A DNA stretch of 53,426 bases. It comes from Bacillota bacterium. Its GTDB lineage: Bacteria > Bacillota > Clostridia > Clostridiales > Clostridiaceae. Below are positions 8,901 through 16,754 of the stretch, one piece after another. How positions within the stretch are numbered: position 1 is the first letter of the stretch; the number at the start of each line of letters is the position of its first letter. Position numbers and translations under genes: made by a program. Location: positions 1 to 53,426 of the forward strand of contig JAUZPI010000022.1 of assembly GCA_030706015.1 (NCBI GenBank), given 5' to 3'. The notes under the pieces are model-generated. The model was given only the letters and a program-made list of their open reading frames with translations. It did no database searches and had not been told where the DNA came from.

Positions 8901-9713
8901 ATGGATGAGCATAGTCATAAATCAAGAAGAAAGCATAAGAACAGAACTAATAAGGGAAATAAAATAGCAAATGAGATAGTGACCATTAAGCAACAAGAGA
9001 TTATTGATATAGATGGTAAGGAAGAGAGGAAAGAAGAAAAAGAAATACAATGTATGGATATTAAGCATAAAGAAGTAAGCACTCATGTTAAGGTTCCAAT
9101 TATCTTAGCTAGTAAAAAAATAGATGTTCTAGTTGAATCCATTATAGCTTTTGATGAACCAGTAATGAATATTCGATTCTTAAGTGAAAGAGCAAATTTG
9201 ACTGAAAGCAGATTAATTGTTAGATGTGATGAAAATGAAGAAAGAAAAGGAGTACTATTTCTAAAGGGATTTATTCAAAAGACTGCAGAATATAGTGTTT
9301 TAAGCTCAATATCAGAATATCAAGTAAGTGGTGAGAACAAGAATTTATTAATAAACATACCATTTGAATGCAGTACAGTTATAGAGTTTTATCAAATGCC
9401 TATAATCAAGGGTATAAATAGTGATGTTATACTAGAAGTCAGAAATATATGTTATGAAGAGAAATACCAAAACAGAATGCATGTTGAGGATATGAATAAA
9501 AGGGAAGTTATTGAGGTGGGAGAAAAAGAGGCACTTTCTGAAACTATTTTTTGTGAATTAGAAAGGGCTCAAGTTTGTCAAAAGGATATCTTTACAGATA
9601 CAAAAACTCTTGAAGAAGGCCTCCCATTTATGGCTTATTTTCAGACTATAAGAGAGGAGTTAGTAATAATTCTGGACTTAAAGATTTCACAGAAACAAAA
9701 TATAAATATTTAA
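8901..9713 (+). CDS. SPOCS (DUF3794)-like spore-surface protein, second copy
   Basis: 270-residue paralogue of the preceding protein. Shared landmarks in the same order are VPIILASKKIDVLVESIIAF, SERANLTESRLIVRCDENEE, GVLFLKGFIQKTAEYSV, VSGENKNLLINIPFECSTVI and FCELERAQVCQKDI (first copy FCELEEVKIFEVDI). The N-terminus is very basic and His-rich (MDEHSHKSRRKHKNRTN). The Cys cluster of the first copy is largely lost. AAAGGAG (8885-8891) sets the start at ATG 8901; an in-frame ATG at 8877 would precede that SD. The next gene follows after 28 nt, so they probably share a transcript. Role as a structural spore protein is inferred from the domain. Confidence 0.7.
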   Translation: MDEHSHKSRRKHKNRTNKGNKIANEIVTIKQQEIIDIDGKEERKEEKEIQCMDIKHKEVSTHVKVPIILASKKIDVLVESIIAFDEPVMNIRFLSERANLTESRLIVRCDENEERKGVLFLKGFIQKTAEYSVLSSISEYQVSGENKNLLINIPFECSTVIEFYQMPIIKGINSDVILEVRNICYEEKYQNRMHVEDMNKREVIEVGEKEALSETIFCELERAQVCQKDIFTDTKTLEEGLPFMAYFQTIREELVIILDLKISQKQNINI

Positions 9714-9741
9714 AAGAAATATTTACAGGAGAGTGATAGTA

Positions 9742-9966
9742 ATGTCAAGGCATAAGCATCATAGACACCACAGTCATCAGGAGGAAGAAGCTGATAATAA
9801 TATGAGAAGTTTTTCACAAAATATAAATTTCTTAAATGAACTTCTACAGAATACTGATAAGGAAAAGTTAAATAGCTTGTTATCAAGCCTTAATATCGAT
9901 GAAGATAAATTTAGAAACATAATAGTATCATTAAATGAGATGTTTAATAAAAATGTTGATGCTTAG
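9742..9966 (+). CDS. Small His-rich protein in the SPOCS cluster
   Basis: 74 residues. The first 14 residues contain seven histidines with Lys/Arg (MSRHKHHRHHSHQEE), a possible metal-binding or charged surface patch. The rest (NINFLNELLQNTDKEKLNSL and on) is predicted amphipathic helix. I do not recognise a family. The start ATG 9742 follows AGGAGAG at 9727-9733 with 8 nt spacing; the GTG at 9733 overlaps that SD. It lies 28 nt behind the second SPOCS gene and shares its His/Lys-rich N-terminal style, suggesting a joint spore-surface role (inference). Confidence 0.75.
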   Translation: MSRHKHHRHHSHQEEEADNNMRSFSQNINFLNELLQNTDKEKLNSLLSSLNIDEDKFRNIIVSLNEMFNKNVDA

Positions 9967-9974
9967 CGTTTTTT

Positions 9975-10064
9975 ATGAATAAAAAAATCAAAGATGGCAA
10001 TATTATAAATGTAATTGGAGATAAAATCTCCTTAGTGTTAGATGAAAAGTTTCTTTTTATTTAA
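9975..10064 (+). CDS. Possible 29-residue peptide
   Basis: A short frame begins 8 nt after the previous stop and could be translated by re-initiation. The peptide has a mixed, protein-like composition (MNKKIKDGNIINVIGDKISL and nine more residues). No Shine-Dalgarno is present (GCGTTTTTT precedes the ATG). It sits just before the terminator at 10088, so it is on the transcript if that hairpin is the operon end. Could equally be chance. Confidence 0.25.
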   Translation: MNKKIKDGNIINVIGDKISLVLDEKFLFI

Positions 10065-10087
10065 TGCTAAAACCCCCCATCCCCCTT

Positions 10088-10116
10088 GGGACCGATTATC
10101 GGTCCCATTTTTTTAT
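10088..10116 (+). terminator. Terminator ending the SPOCS operon
   Basis: GGGACCGAT (10088-10096) pairs with ATCGGTCCC (10098-10106), followed by ATTTTTTTATT. In practice 7 GC-rich pairs close a 5-nt loop. The U-run is only on the plus strand, so it serves the SPOCS genes and not the convergent gene. Confidence 0.92.
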
Positions 10117-11063
10117 TAATTATTTGTAAGAGATATTGAATTTATTTTGAAGTGGTTTGGAGAATTAGCATCACCATAGGCTTGTAATAAAACATTAATG
10201 GTATAATATCTTGTCTTATCCTTTACCTTATTAGATACACCTTTAAAATTAAGAGTCCATTGTACAACAAGTTCATTACCATCTGAATCACATTTTTTAT
10301 CCATAAATACACCGTCTTGAAATGTATAGATATTATCCTCCCCTGTTAATTTACCTATGGCTGATAAGGCTTTACCATTTAAACCAGGATAAAAAATTTC
10401 CTCTGGCTTATTTACTTCATTATAGGGAAGAGATTGTATGTAGTTTACAAAGGTTACTATAGTATCTTTTCCAGCAAAATTATTGCTATAGTTAAATTGG
10501 TATTGCTTAAGTTTATTGTTAACAAGAATATAATTATTCATATGGATACTATCTTTATTAAGGAAGCCTGAAAGGATTTTAGGAGTCTTGTTATTATGCA
10601 AATCAATAAATCCCAGCAAATTATTATTATTTGACAATATATTTTTAAAACCATCTTTATCCCAGATAAATAAATGTTGAATTGGAGAACCATTTTCAGA
10701 AGCTTGGGTAAAAATTTCTGGAATTTTATTTCTTGATACGTCAACAATACTGACCCTTATGGGCCAGTATTGATAATACGTACCTAAGGTGTCTAATGGT
10801 TTATTTGGCTCTAGATAAAAACTGTTTTTGTTTATATTAACTTGAAGTATATACTTGTTTTGCACAGTTTTTATGTAGGTAATATCTTTAGTTCCATCTC
10901 CATTAAAATCATATTTATTTATTATTTTATCGTTCACAGCAATGCTACTAGATGGAGTGGAGTCTTGTGAAAATAAGAGAAATGCTGCGAGCACAGCAAT
11001 TAGAATAATGAGCAATATAAATAATATGTGTCTTTTTTTTAGAAAAATGACTTTTAATCTCAT
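10116..11063 (-). CDS. Membrane-anchored VCBS/FG-GAP-like protein of unknown function
   Basis: About 315 residues. A basic N-terminus is followed by one strong hydrophobic segment (HILFILLIILIAVLAAFLLF), then an Asn/Ser-rich outside domain, so it is an anchored extracellular or lipoprotein-like protein without an obvious lipobox. Just after the anchor, KYDFNGDGTKDITYIKT is a calcium-loop motif of FG-GAP/VCBS repeats (D-x-N-x-D-G-x-x-D). Later SIVDVSRNKIPEIFTQA and GFIDLHNNKTPKILSGF look like degenerate further copies, consistent with a partial beta-propeller. The start is the fourth Met of the longest frame because AGAGG lies 8 nt before it. The gene stands alone between terminators. No specific function is proposed. 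Confidence 0.75.
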   Translation of the reverse strand: MRLKVIFLKKRHILFILLIILIAVLAAFLLFSQDSTPSSSIAVNDKIINKYDFNGDGTKDITYIKTVQNKYILQVNINKNSFYLEPNKPLDTLGTYYQYWPIRVSIVDVSRNKIPEIFTQASENGSPIQHLFIWDKDGFKNILSNNNNLLGFIDLHNNKTPKILSGFLNKDSIHMNNYILVNNKLKQYQFNYSNNFAGKDTIVTFVNYIQSLPYNEVNKPEEIFYPGLNGKALSAIGKLTGEDNIYTFQDGVFMDKKCDSDGNELVVQWTLNFKGVSNKVKDKTRYYTINVLLQAYGDANSPNHFKINSISLTNN

Positions 11064-11114
11064 ATAAACCACCTCTATTTAAATATATGAGAAAAGTAAT
11101 TTATTAATAACACA

Positions 11115-11163
11115 AAAAATCTATAAAGATAATGCGGAAGTCGCATTATCTTTATAGATTTTT
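11115..11163 (-). terminator. Perfect 22-bp hairpin terminator after perR
   Basis: 11115-11136 is the exact reverse complement of 11142-11163, with a 5-nt loop. The arms end in A5/T5 so it can work in both directions. It overlaps the perR stop codon and separates perR from the downstream minus-strand gene. Confidence 0.92.
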
Positions 11164-11565
11164 ACAGTCGTTACACACTCCATAAAAGTATACTTGATTG
11201 GTTAATATATCGTAATCAGTATGGTCTGTAATTCTGTCATTCAAATCGTCGAAGGATACACCAATAATATCATCTACCTTACCACAGCTTATACAGTGTA
11301 TATGTGGATGTGGATTTGTATTACCATCATATCTAAAGTTACTTTCACCTACATTAATTTCTTGAACAAGACCAACTTCTACTAAGGTCTTTAAAGCTTT
11401 ATATACAGTTGCTAAGCTCATTGTTGGATAATCTGATTGAAGTGCTTTGTATATGATTTCAGCTGATGGGTGTTCATTGGTGCTTTTTAAGTATTTATAT
11501 ACGGCAATACGCTGAGGGGTCAATTTCAAGTTCTTTTCTCTAAAAATGTTGGTTATAGTATTCAT
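11152..11565 (-). CDS. perR: Fur-family peroxide-responsive repressor PerR
   Basis: Metal-dependent winged-helix repressor of 137 residues. The recognition region LTPQRIAVYKYL and LATVYKALKTLVEVGLV is typical of Fur proteins. Regulatory-metal ligands of PerR are visible: His in NEHPSAE, Asp in RYDGN, and HPHIHC (HxH plus Cys). Asp in place of the Fur Glu at the RYDG position favours PerR. The structural zinc site is CISC and C-terminal CNDC. The start is the ATG 9 nt after AGAGGG; the first ATG of the frame directly abuts that SD. A textbook promoter lies upstream at 11596-11624. PerR represses peroxide-defence genes and is inactivated by iron-catalysed His oxidation. A perfect Per box lies at 7787-7807. 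Confidence 0.9.
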   Translation of the reverse strand: MNTITNIFREKNLKLTPQRIAVYKYLKSTNEHPSAEIIYKALQSDYPTMSLATVYKALKTLVEVGLVQEINVGESNFRYDGNTNPHPHIHCISCGKVDDIIGVSFDDLNDRITDHTDYDILTNQVYFYGVCNDCKNL

Positions 11566-11595
11566 GTTCACCATCCCTCTTATTTAATTATATAT

Positions 11596-11624
11596 ATTAT
11601 ATAATAGCGATTATTTGTTGTCAA
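11596..11624 (-). promoter_or_regulatory. Consensus sigma-A promoter of perR
   Basis: On the minus strand TTGACA (11619-11624) is separated by exactly 17 nt from TATAAT (11596-11601), a perfect match at both hexamers. The spacer holds an imperfect AATAAT/ATTAT dyad that might be an autoregulatory site, but it does not match the 7-1-7 Per box. Confidence 0.88.
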
Positions 11625-11729
11625 ATCCTAAAATAAATTTATATGTATAATTAATTATAACCTAAAAATGAAAGTATTACTATGAAGTTTTAATCACAAA
11701 AGAATAATTAATCTATCGTTAATATATAA

Positions 11730-11757
11730 ATAATGTAAGTATCATATAATGTAAGTA
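11730..11757. repeat. 12-nt direct repeat upstream of phoH
   Basis: ATAATGTAAGTA occurs at 11730-11741 and again at 11746-11757, a 16-nt period. It lies about 65 nt before the TTG start of the PhoH-family gene in the probable promoter region. Possibly a regulator-binding repeat, possibly chance. Confidence 0.5.
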
Positions 11758-11820
11758 AGGATAGAACAGCATATTCCTTTGAATTAAGTTTCGCTTGATA
11801 AAATGGAAGGGGGAAGTGTA

Positions 11821-13197
11821 TTGAAGAGGACTTACGTATTAGATACTAATGTTATTCTATATTCGCCGGGGGCCATTATGTCTTTTGGGGACAATGATGT
11901 GGTTATACCTGAAGTTGTGCTGGAGGAATTAGATACCTTTAAAAAAGATAATAGTGATTTGGGTGCTAATGCAAGGCACGCTGCAAGGTTAATAGACAGA
12001 TTAAGAACAAAGGGCAAACTAAACAATGGAATTGAGCTTCCAGGTGGTGGAAAATTGAGGGTGGAAATGAATCATTATGACACCAAAATACCTCCTTCAT
12101 GGGATAAGAAAAAGCCAGACAATAGAATAATTCAAGTGTGCAAAGCTCTTAAAGATCAGGGAGAGGATGTATACTTGATTACTAAAGATATATTTGAAAG
12201 AATAAAAGCTGATACAGTTGATATAAACGTCGAAGATTTTTACGAAAAAATGGTACCAGAATACGATAGCCAGTTCACTGGGAGAGCAGATGTTTATACC
12301 TCATCAGAGAATATTGATGATTATTATCATAAAAAAATCATGTCACCTAAAGATCTATTAACCTATTCCTATGACACAGAGAAATATTCAACCATAGAGC
12401 TATATACAAATCAATTTGTAATTTTACATTCCTTAGACAATCCCAGACACACTGCTTTAGGAAGATTTGATGGTAAGAATATAGTACCGCTTTATTATAA
12501 AGATTGTAATGTATTGGGAATTAGTGCTCGCAATGTAGGACAGAAATTTATGTTGGAATCATTATATACTGATGCCAATAAAGCACCCTTAGTTATAGTC
12601 AAGGGACCTGCTGGTACCGCAAAAACCTTGTTTTCACTAGCAGTAGGTTTACAGAAGATTATTGAAGAAGAAAGTAATGAATATAGAAGAATACTTGTGT
12701 GCAGACCCAATATAACAATGGATGAAGATATAGGATACCTTCCAGGGACTGAAGAACAAAAAATCTCTCCATATATGAGGCCAGTTTTTGATAATTTAGA
12801 GTTGTTGGTTGATTCGGATGAAAAAGAACGATATAAAAATGAAAAAGAATTGAGTGATAAAATAAAGGAATTATTTGATAGAAGAATAATCACTACTGAA
12901 GCTGTTGCTTATTTAAGAGGAAGATCTATAATTAAGAATTGGGTAATTATAGATGAAGCCCAAAATTTAACGCCTAAACAGGTAAAAGCGATCATTACTA
13001 GGGTAGGAGCAGGCACAAAATTAATATTAATTGGAGACCCAGAGCAAATAGATCATCCGTTTTTAGATTCTAGATCCAATGGTTTGTGCTATGCTTCAGA
13101 AAAAATGAAAGGAAGCAGTTTATGCTATCAAGTAACTCTAAAATATGATGAATGTGAGAGATCGCCACTAGCCTATGAAGCATCAAAAAGACTTTAA
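11821..13197 (+). CDS. PIN domain-PhoH ATPase fusion (PhoH2/YlaK-type)
   Basis: About 458 residues combining an N-terminal PIN ribonuclease domain with a C-terminal PhoH ATPase. PIN acidic residues are visible in TYVLDTNVILYSPGAI and in VVLEELDTFKK. The PhoH half has Walker A VKGPAGTAKTLFSLAVGL near residue 262 and Walker B NWVIIDEAQN, then ILIGDPEQIDHP. PhoH2 proteins are described as RNA helicase/RNases; the cellular role in clostridia is unclear. I choose TTG 11821 as the start because AGGGGG (11808-11813) is well spaced and the protein then begins directly with the PIN strand (MKRTYVLDTN). The ATG at 11803 would precede that SD. Confidence 0.9.
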   Translation: MKRTYVLDTNVILYSPGAIMSFGDNDVVIPEVVLEELDTFKKDNSDLGANARHAARLIDRLRTKGKLNNGIELPGGGKLRVEMNHYDTKIPPSWDKKKPDNRIIQVCKALKDQGEDVYLITKDIFERIKADTVDINVEDFYEKMVPEYDSQFTGRADVYTSSENIDDYYHKKIMSPKDLLTYSYDTEKYSTIELYTNQFVILHSLDNPRHTALGRFDGKNIVPLYYKDCNVLGISARNVGQKFMLESLYTDANKAPLVIVKGPAGTAKTLFSLAVGLQKIIEEESNEYRRILVCRPNITMDEDIGYLPGTEEQKISPYMRPVFDNLELLVDSDEKERYKNEKELSDKIKELFDRRIITTEAVAYLRGRSIIKNWVIIDEAQNLTPKQVKAIITRVGAGTKLILIGDPEQIDHPFLDSRSNGLCYASEKMKGSSLCYQVTLKYDECERSPLAYEASKRL

Positions 13198-13215
13198 TTT
13201 AATATAAGAATATAA

Positions 13216-13270
13216 ATAAGTTCATGGCAATATTTGATATAGTGAATATGGTCATGAACTTATAATTTTA
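13216..13270 (+). terminator. Hairpin after phoH
   Basis: ATAAGTTCATG (13216-13226) pairs perfectly with CATGAACTTAT (13253-13263) across a 26-nt loop, followed by AATTTTAT. The loop is long, so it is a moderate terminator candidate. Confidence 0.55.
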
Positions 13271-13360
13271 TATAAATTGTAAAAAGTATTTAAAGTTATG
13301 TCCAAAGGATAAAAAATGGTGTAAAATAAGATAGATACTTTGATGAAAGGAAAAAAAGTA

Positions 13361-14431
13361 ATGGCAACAAATAGTTTTGATAGTAATGATGATAAAACTG
13401 GGACTAGAAACAATAAAAAGCTTAAGAATAGAAAATTAAAAAGGATAAGATTATTAATATTTTTTATTTTTTTCGAATTAATATTTTCAGCAGTATCAGC
13501 ACCTATAATTGTGTTTTACGGCCCATTTACTAATTTGAAAAAGATTGTGATTGGGACGGCTATGTCCACAAAATCTCACCAATTTATTGCTAAGTTATTT
13601 TTATCAGATAAGAGCATAAATGATATTTTAAATGGTGGAGATGTACCAGCTTCAAATGCAATATCGCAAAAATTAGATGCAATTAATCTAGGAAAGCACG
13701 ATAATACAATTACCGTTAAGCAAGTAAAAGGAAGAAAGTTTAGTGGTAAATTAATGATTGTTAATGACCCAACTAGAGTGAGGGTTGGATATAGCAGCAA
13801 ACTTGGCGTTCAAGGTGAGAAGACAAGCCAAATAGCAAAAGAGTATGGTGCAATAGCAGCAATCAATGGTGGAGGATTCTATGATAAAGCACAAAATTCT
13901 TCAGTTATCTGGACTGGAACAGGAGCTTTTCCGACTGGTGTTATAATGAAGGATGGAAAACTTGTATTTCCTAAAGAAGCTATAGACTCTAAGGCAGATT
14001 TGGACGGTGATGTAGCAGCTATACGTAAGGATGGTATGCTGATAGTTGGTAAACATAGCTTAGATTTTCTAAAGAACAACAACGTTAGAGATGCAATAAC
14101 ATTTGGTCCTACACTTATTGTTGATGGTGTGCCTCAAACAAGGGATTCCAAAGGAAATAACATAAATAATCAAGGAGCTCAGCCAAGAACTGCCATAGGT
14201 CAAACGAAGGATGGCAAAATTTTGCTGTTAGTAATTGACGGTAGACAAGGGTTCCAAGCAGGGGCCACTATTAAGGATGTTCAGGATACTATGATGCAGG
14301 AGGGAGCTTACAACGCAGTAAACCTAGATGGAGGAGCTTCTACTACAATGTATTATAATGGTAAAGTAATAAATAGTCCTTGTGACAAATATGGAGAAAG
14401 AACTATACCAACAATAATATATGTAAAATAA
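13361..14431 (+). CDS. Membrane-anchored phosphodiester glycosidase family protein (NAGPA domain), copy 1
   Basis: 356 residues. A Lys/Arg-rich N-terminus is followed by a membrane segment (about residues 32-52) and an outside domain. The C-terminal part (about 125-355) matches the NAGPA/phosphodiester glycosidase fold: AIAAINGGGFYD, FPTGVIMKDGKLV, RTAIGQTKDGKILLLVIDGR and AVNLDGGASTTMYYNGKV. Related proteins act on cell-wall or exopolysaccharide phosphodiesters. ATG 13361 is preceded by GAAAGGA with 9 nt spacing. It forms a cassette with the next gene (81 nt downstream), and the whole cassette is repeated at 15671-17783. The exact substrate cannot be inferred. Confidence 0.85.
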   Translation: MATNSFDSNDDKTGTRNNKKLKNRKLKRIRLLIFFIFFELIFSAVSAPIIVFYGPFTNLKKIVIGTAMSTKSHQFIAKLFLSDKSINDILNGGDVPASNAISQKLDAINLGKHDNTITVKQVKGRKFSGKLMIVNDPTRVRVGYSSKLGVQGEKTSQIAKEYGAIAAINGGGFYDKAQNSSVIWTGTGAFPTGVIMKDGKLVFPKEAIDSKADLDGDVAAIRKDGMLIVGKHSLDFLKNNNVRDAITFGPTLIVDGVPQTRDSKGNNINNQGAQPRTAIGQTKDGKILLLVIDGRQGFQAGATIKDVQDTMMQEGAYNAVNLDGGASTTMYYNGKVINSPCDKYGERTIPTIIYVK

Positions 14432-14512
14432 ATAGGTGTTAGGGTAACATATAGTATTACTTAACTCTACATAGTTATCAATACACTAAATCTTAAGGAC
14501 GGAGTGTGCAGT

Positions 14513-15562
14513 ATGAAAGCATCAAAAAGAATTATAGTATGGATATTAGTATCACTAAGTCTGCAGCTAAGTCTGTATTTGTTTTTGGATAAATATTATT
14601 TTAGCGACGAAAATAATATTAAAGTAACTAACTTGGATAACATTGTAAACAATAAGGAAATAAAGCCTAATATTAATTTCCCAGAGGGTGTTAAAGACAT
14701 TGCGCTTTCCTACGATAAAGGCTATACTTCTTATTTTGATAGCAGCAATACCTTAAGGGTATTTGAAACAGATACAGCAAAGCCTGTAAACATTATGTTT
14801 AGCAAAGGTGCTCAATGCATTAGTTACAAATGGCTGCCAGATACCAATAGAATGATTTTAGCAGAGACAGTTAGCGCCTCAAAGGGAAAGGTTGTAAAGT
14901 TCTACAGCTTTGATCCTGAAACGGAAGATAAGGAAGAGATTAAAGATTACAATAGAAATAAAGTTAATTCAATTCCAGTGTCTAATTCAAAGCCTTCCGT
15001 GGATATTGAATTTTCTACCTTAACAGGGGTTATGTATGCAAAGGTAGCTAGTGGTGGCGCAACAGGAGTGTATAGAATAGATAGAAATGAAGAAATGACA
15101 AAGGTAAATACAGCAGGAAGAAAAGTAGGAGATATAAAAGTATCTTCACATGATGATAATCTTGCTTATGAGGATTTAACTTCCAATAAGATAAGAACCA
15201 ATGTTAAGCTAAATAGCATATTAAGTATAAAAGGAAGTTCTACGTTGTATTTATTAAATGCTGATGGTGATAATAATATATATGTAGGTAACAGTGTTAG
15301 TCATAAGGTAAACAAAATATACTATGGAAAATTAAGTGAAAATACAACTGAATGGAAGATGACGCAGCTTACTAATGCAGTAGATCCAAGCAAAATTATC
15401 ATAGCAAATGGTGTTATTTATGTTAATAATGAGGATGAGAATACATTAATTAATGTTAGTACTGGGAAAAGAATATCTTATAAGGGAAATTTAATCGAAG
15501 TGTTTGATGATATGGTAGCCTCGGCTAGCGACAGTAAATTGGTTTTTAATCCAATAAAATGA
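14513..15562 (+). CDS. Membrane-anchored partner protein, copy 1 (unknown function)
   Basis: 349 residues. MKASKRIIVWILVSLSLQLS begins a signal anchor (about residues 7-27). The remaining extracellular part is rich in beta-strand patterns and reads like a propeller: DIALSYDKGYTSYFD, YKWLPDTNRMILAE, STLYLLNADGDNNIYVG and NKIYYGKLSENTTEW. I do not recognise a named family. The paralogue at 16755 keeps the same landmarks (YRWLQDTDRMFIAE, GIDEDDIIYLGENS, KVYYGSLEKSTNEW). AGGACGGAG (14496-14504) places the start at ATG 14513. Conserved pairing with the glycosidase suggests joint action at the cell surface (inference). Confidence 0.8.
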   Translation: MKASKRIIVWILVSLSLQLSLYLFLDKYYFSDENNIKVTNLDNIVNNKEIKPNINFPEGVKDIALSYDKGYTSYFDSSNTLRVFETDTAKPVNIMFSKGAQCISYKWLPDTNRMILAETVSASKGKVVKFYSFDPETEDKEEIKDYNRNKVNSIPVSNSKPSVDIEFSTLTGVMYAKVASGGATGVYRIDRNEEMTKVNTAGRKVGDIKVSSHDDNLAYEDLTSNKIRTNVKLNSILSIKGSSTLYLLNADGDNNIYVGNSVSHKVNKIYYGKLSENTTEWKMTQLTNAVDPSKIIIANGVIYVNNEDENTLINVSTGKRISYKGNLIEVFDDMVASASDSKLVFNPIK

Positions 15563-15670
15563 CACTTTTTTAATAATTACTTAAAATTTTTGCATAAATA
15601 ATATTTTAAATAGCTTCTATTTATAGTACAATAAAATTTGTATGTACTTTTAGAAAGGAAGAAAATATAC

Positions 15671-16699
15671 ATGGCTAAACGGGAGAAAAACAAAGATGAC
15701 ATTAAAAAAGATAAAATTAGAAGATTTGGTTGGAAGTATATTGCAGCGTTTATTGTTTTCGAAATAATATTTACATCGGTTTCTATTACTTTTCTTATTT
15801 TTAAAGGACCTTTTGAAAATGTAAAGAGCACTGTTGTGGGTGCTGCTATGACTTCTTTAAGTCATCAATATATTGCTAAAATGTTCCTGAGTGATGACGA
15901 AATTAATAAAATTCTTCATAAAGATTCTGATAATAAACCAGCTGCATCAAATCAGCAGGAGAATGTGGAGGATATAAAAATTCAGCATAGTAACGATACT
16001 AAAATAGATCGATATGATATATCAGGTAAGAAATTTAAAGGGTATCTGCTAGTGGTTCATGATCCTTCTAGAGTTAAGGTAGGGTATTCCAAAAAATTAC
16101 CTAAACAGGGTGAAAGAACAAGCAAGATAGCAGAAGATAATAATGCTATTGCAGCAATAAATGGTGGTGGTTTTACCGATCAAGCTTCTAGTGGTAGTGC
16201 TAAATGGACTGGAACAGGTGGGCTTGTCACAGGGTTGTTAATGTCTAATGGTAATGTTATAAATAAAGATAGTGGTGATGATGAAAAGATTACAACTATG
16301 GGTATTACAAACAAAGGACTATTACTTGTAGGAAAATATAGTCTTAATGAACTTAAGAAGCAAGACGTTACAGAAGCGGTTTCTTTTGATCCAGTGTTAA
16401 TTGTAAACGGTGTACCACAAAAGATTGATAAGGACTGGGGTATAGCACCACGAACCGCTATAGGTCAGGACAAAGACGGAGATATACTCCTTCTGGTTAT
16501 TGATGGAAGACAGGCTTCCAGCCTAGGAGCAACTATTGAGGAGGTTCAAAATGTACTTCTTCAGTATGGAGCTGTAAATGCAATCAATCTTGATGGAGGT
16601 TCTTCAGCCACAATGTATTATGATGGCGATATAGTTAATAATCCATCAGACGCTACAGGAGAAAGACTGGTTCCTTCAGCCATATATGTGGAACAATAA
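15671..16699 (+). CDS. Membrane-anchored phosphodiester glycosidase family protein (NAGPA domain), copy 2
   Basis: 342 residues, paralogue of the protein at 13361. Anchor at about residues 17-40; then FKGPFENVKSTVVGAAMTS parallels YGPFTNLKKIVIGTAMST in copy 1, and HQYIAKMFLSDDEINKIL parallels HQFIAKLFLSDKSINDIL. The catalytic-domain motifs are kept: AIAAINGGGFTD, GLVTGLLMSNGNV, PRTAIGQDKDGDILLLVIDG and AINLDGGSSATMYYDG. ATG 15671 follows AAAGGAA with about 10 nt spacing and gives the same MA-start as copy 1. The linker between anchor and domain differs most. It is followed after 55 nt by its partner gene. Confidence 0.85.
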   Translation: MAKREKNKDDIKKDKIRRFGWKYIAAFIVFEIIFTSVSITFLIFKGPFENVKSTVVGAAMTSLSHQYIAKMFLSDDEINKILHKDSDNKPAASNQQENVEDIKIQHSNDTKIDRYDISGKKFKGYLLVVHDPSRVKVGYSKKLPKQGERTSKIAEDNNAIAAINGGGFTDQASSGSAKWTGTGGLVTGLLMSNGNVINKDSGDDEKITTMGITNKGLLLVGKYSLNELKKQDVTEAVSFDPVLIVNGVPQKIDKDWGIAPRTAIGQDKDGDILLLVIDGRQASSLGATIEEVQNVLLQYGAVNAINLDGGSSATMYYDGDIVNNPSDATGERLVPSAIYVEQ

Positions 16700-16754
16700 C
16701 TTTGTCTGATATTGGGTATACTAACGAAAGGTAATGAAATCAGAGGTGAAAATA

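Noticed and set aside
11602..11618. Autoregulatory Per box in the perR promoter
   Set aside because: The AATAAT/ATTAT dyad in the spacer does not match the 7-1-7 Per box; kept only as a comment.
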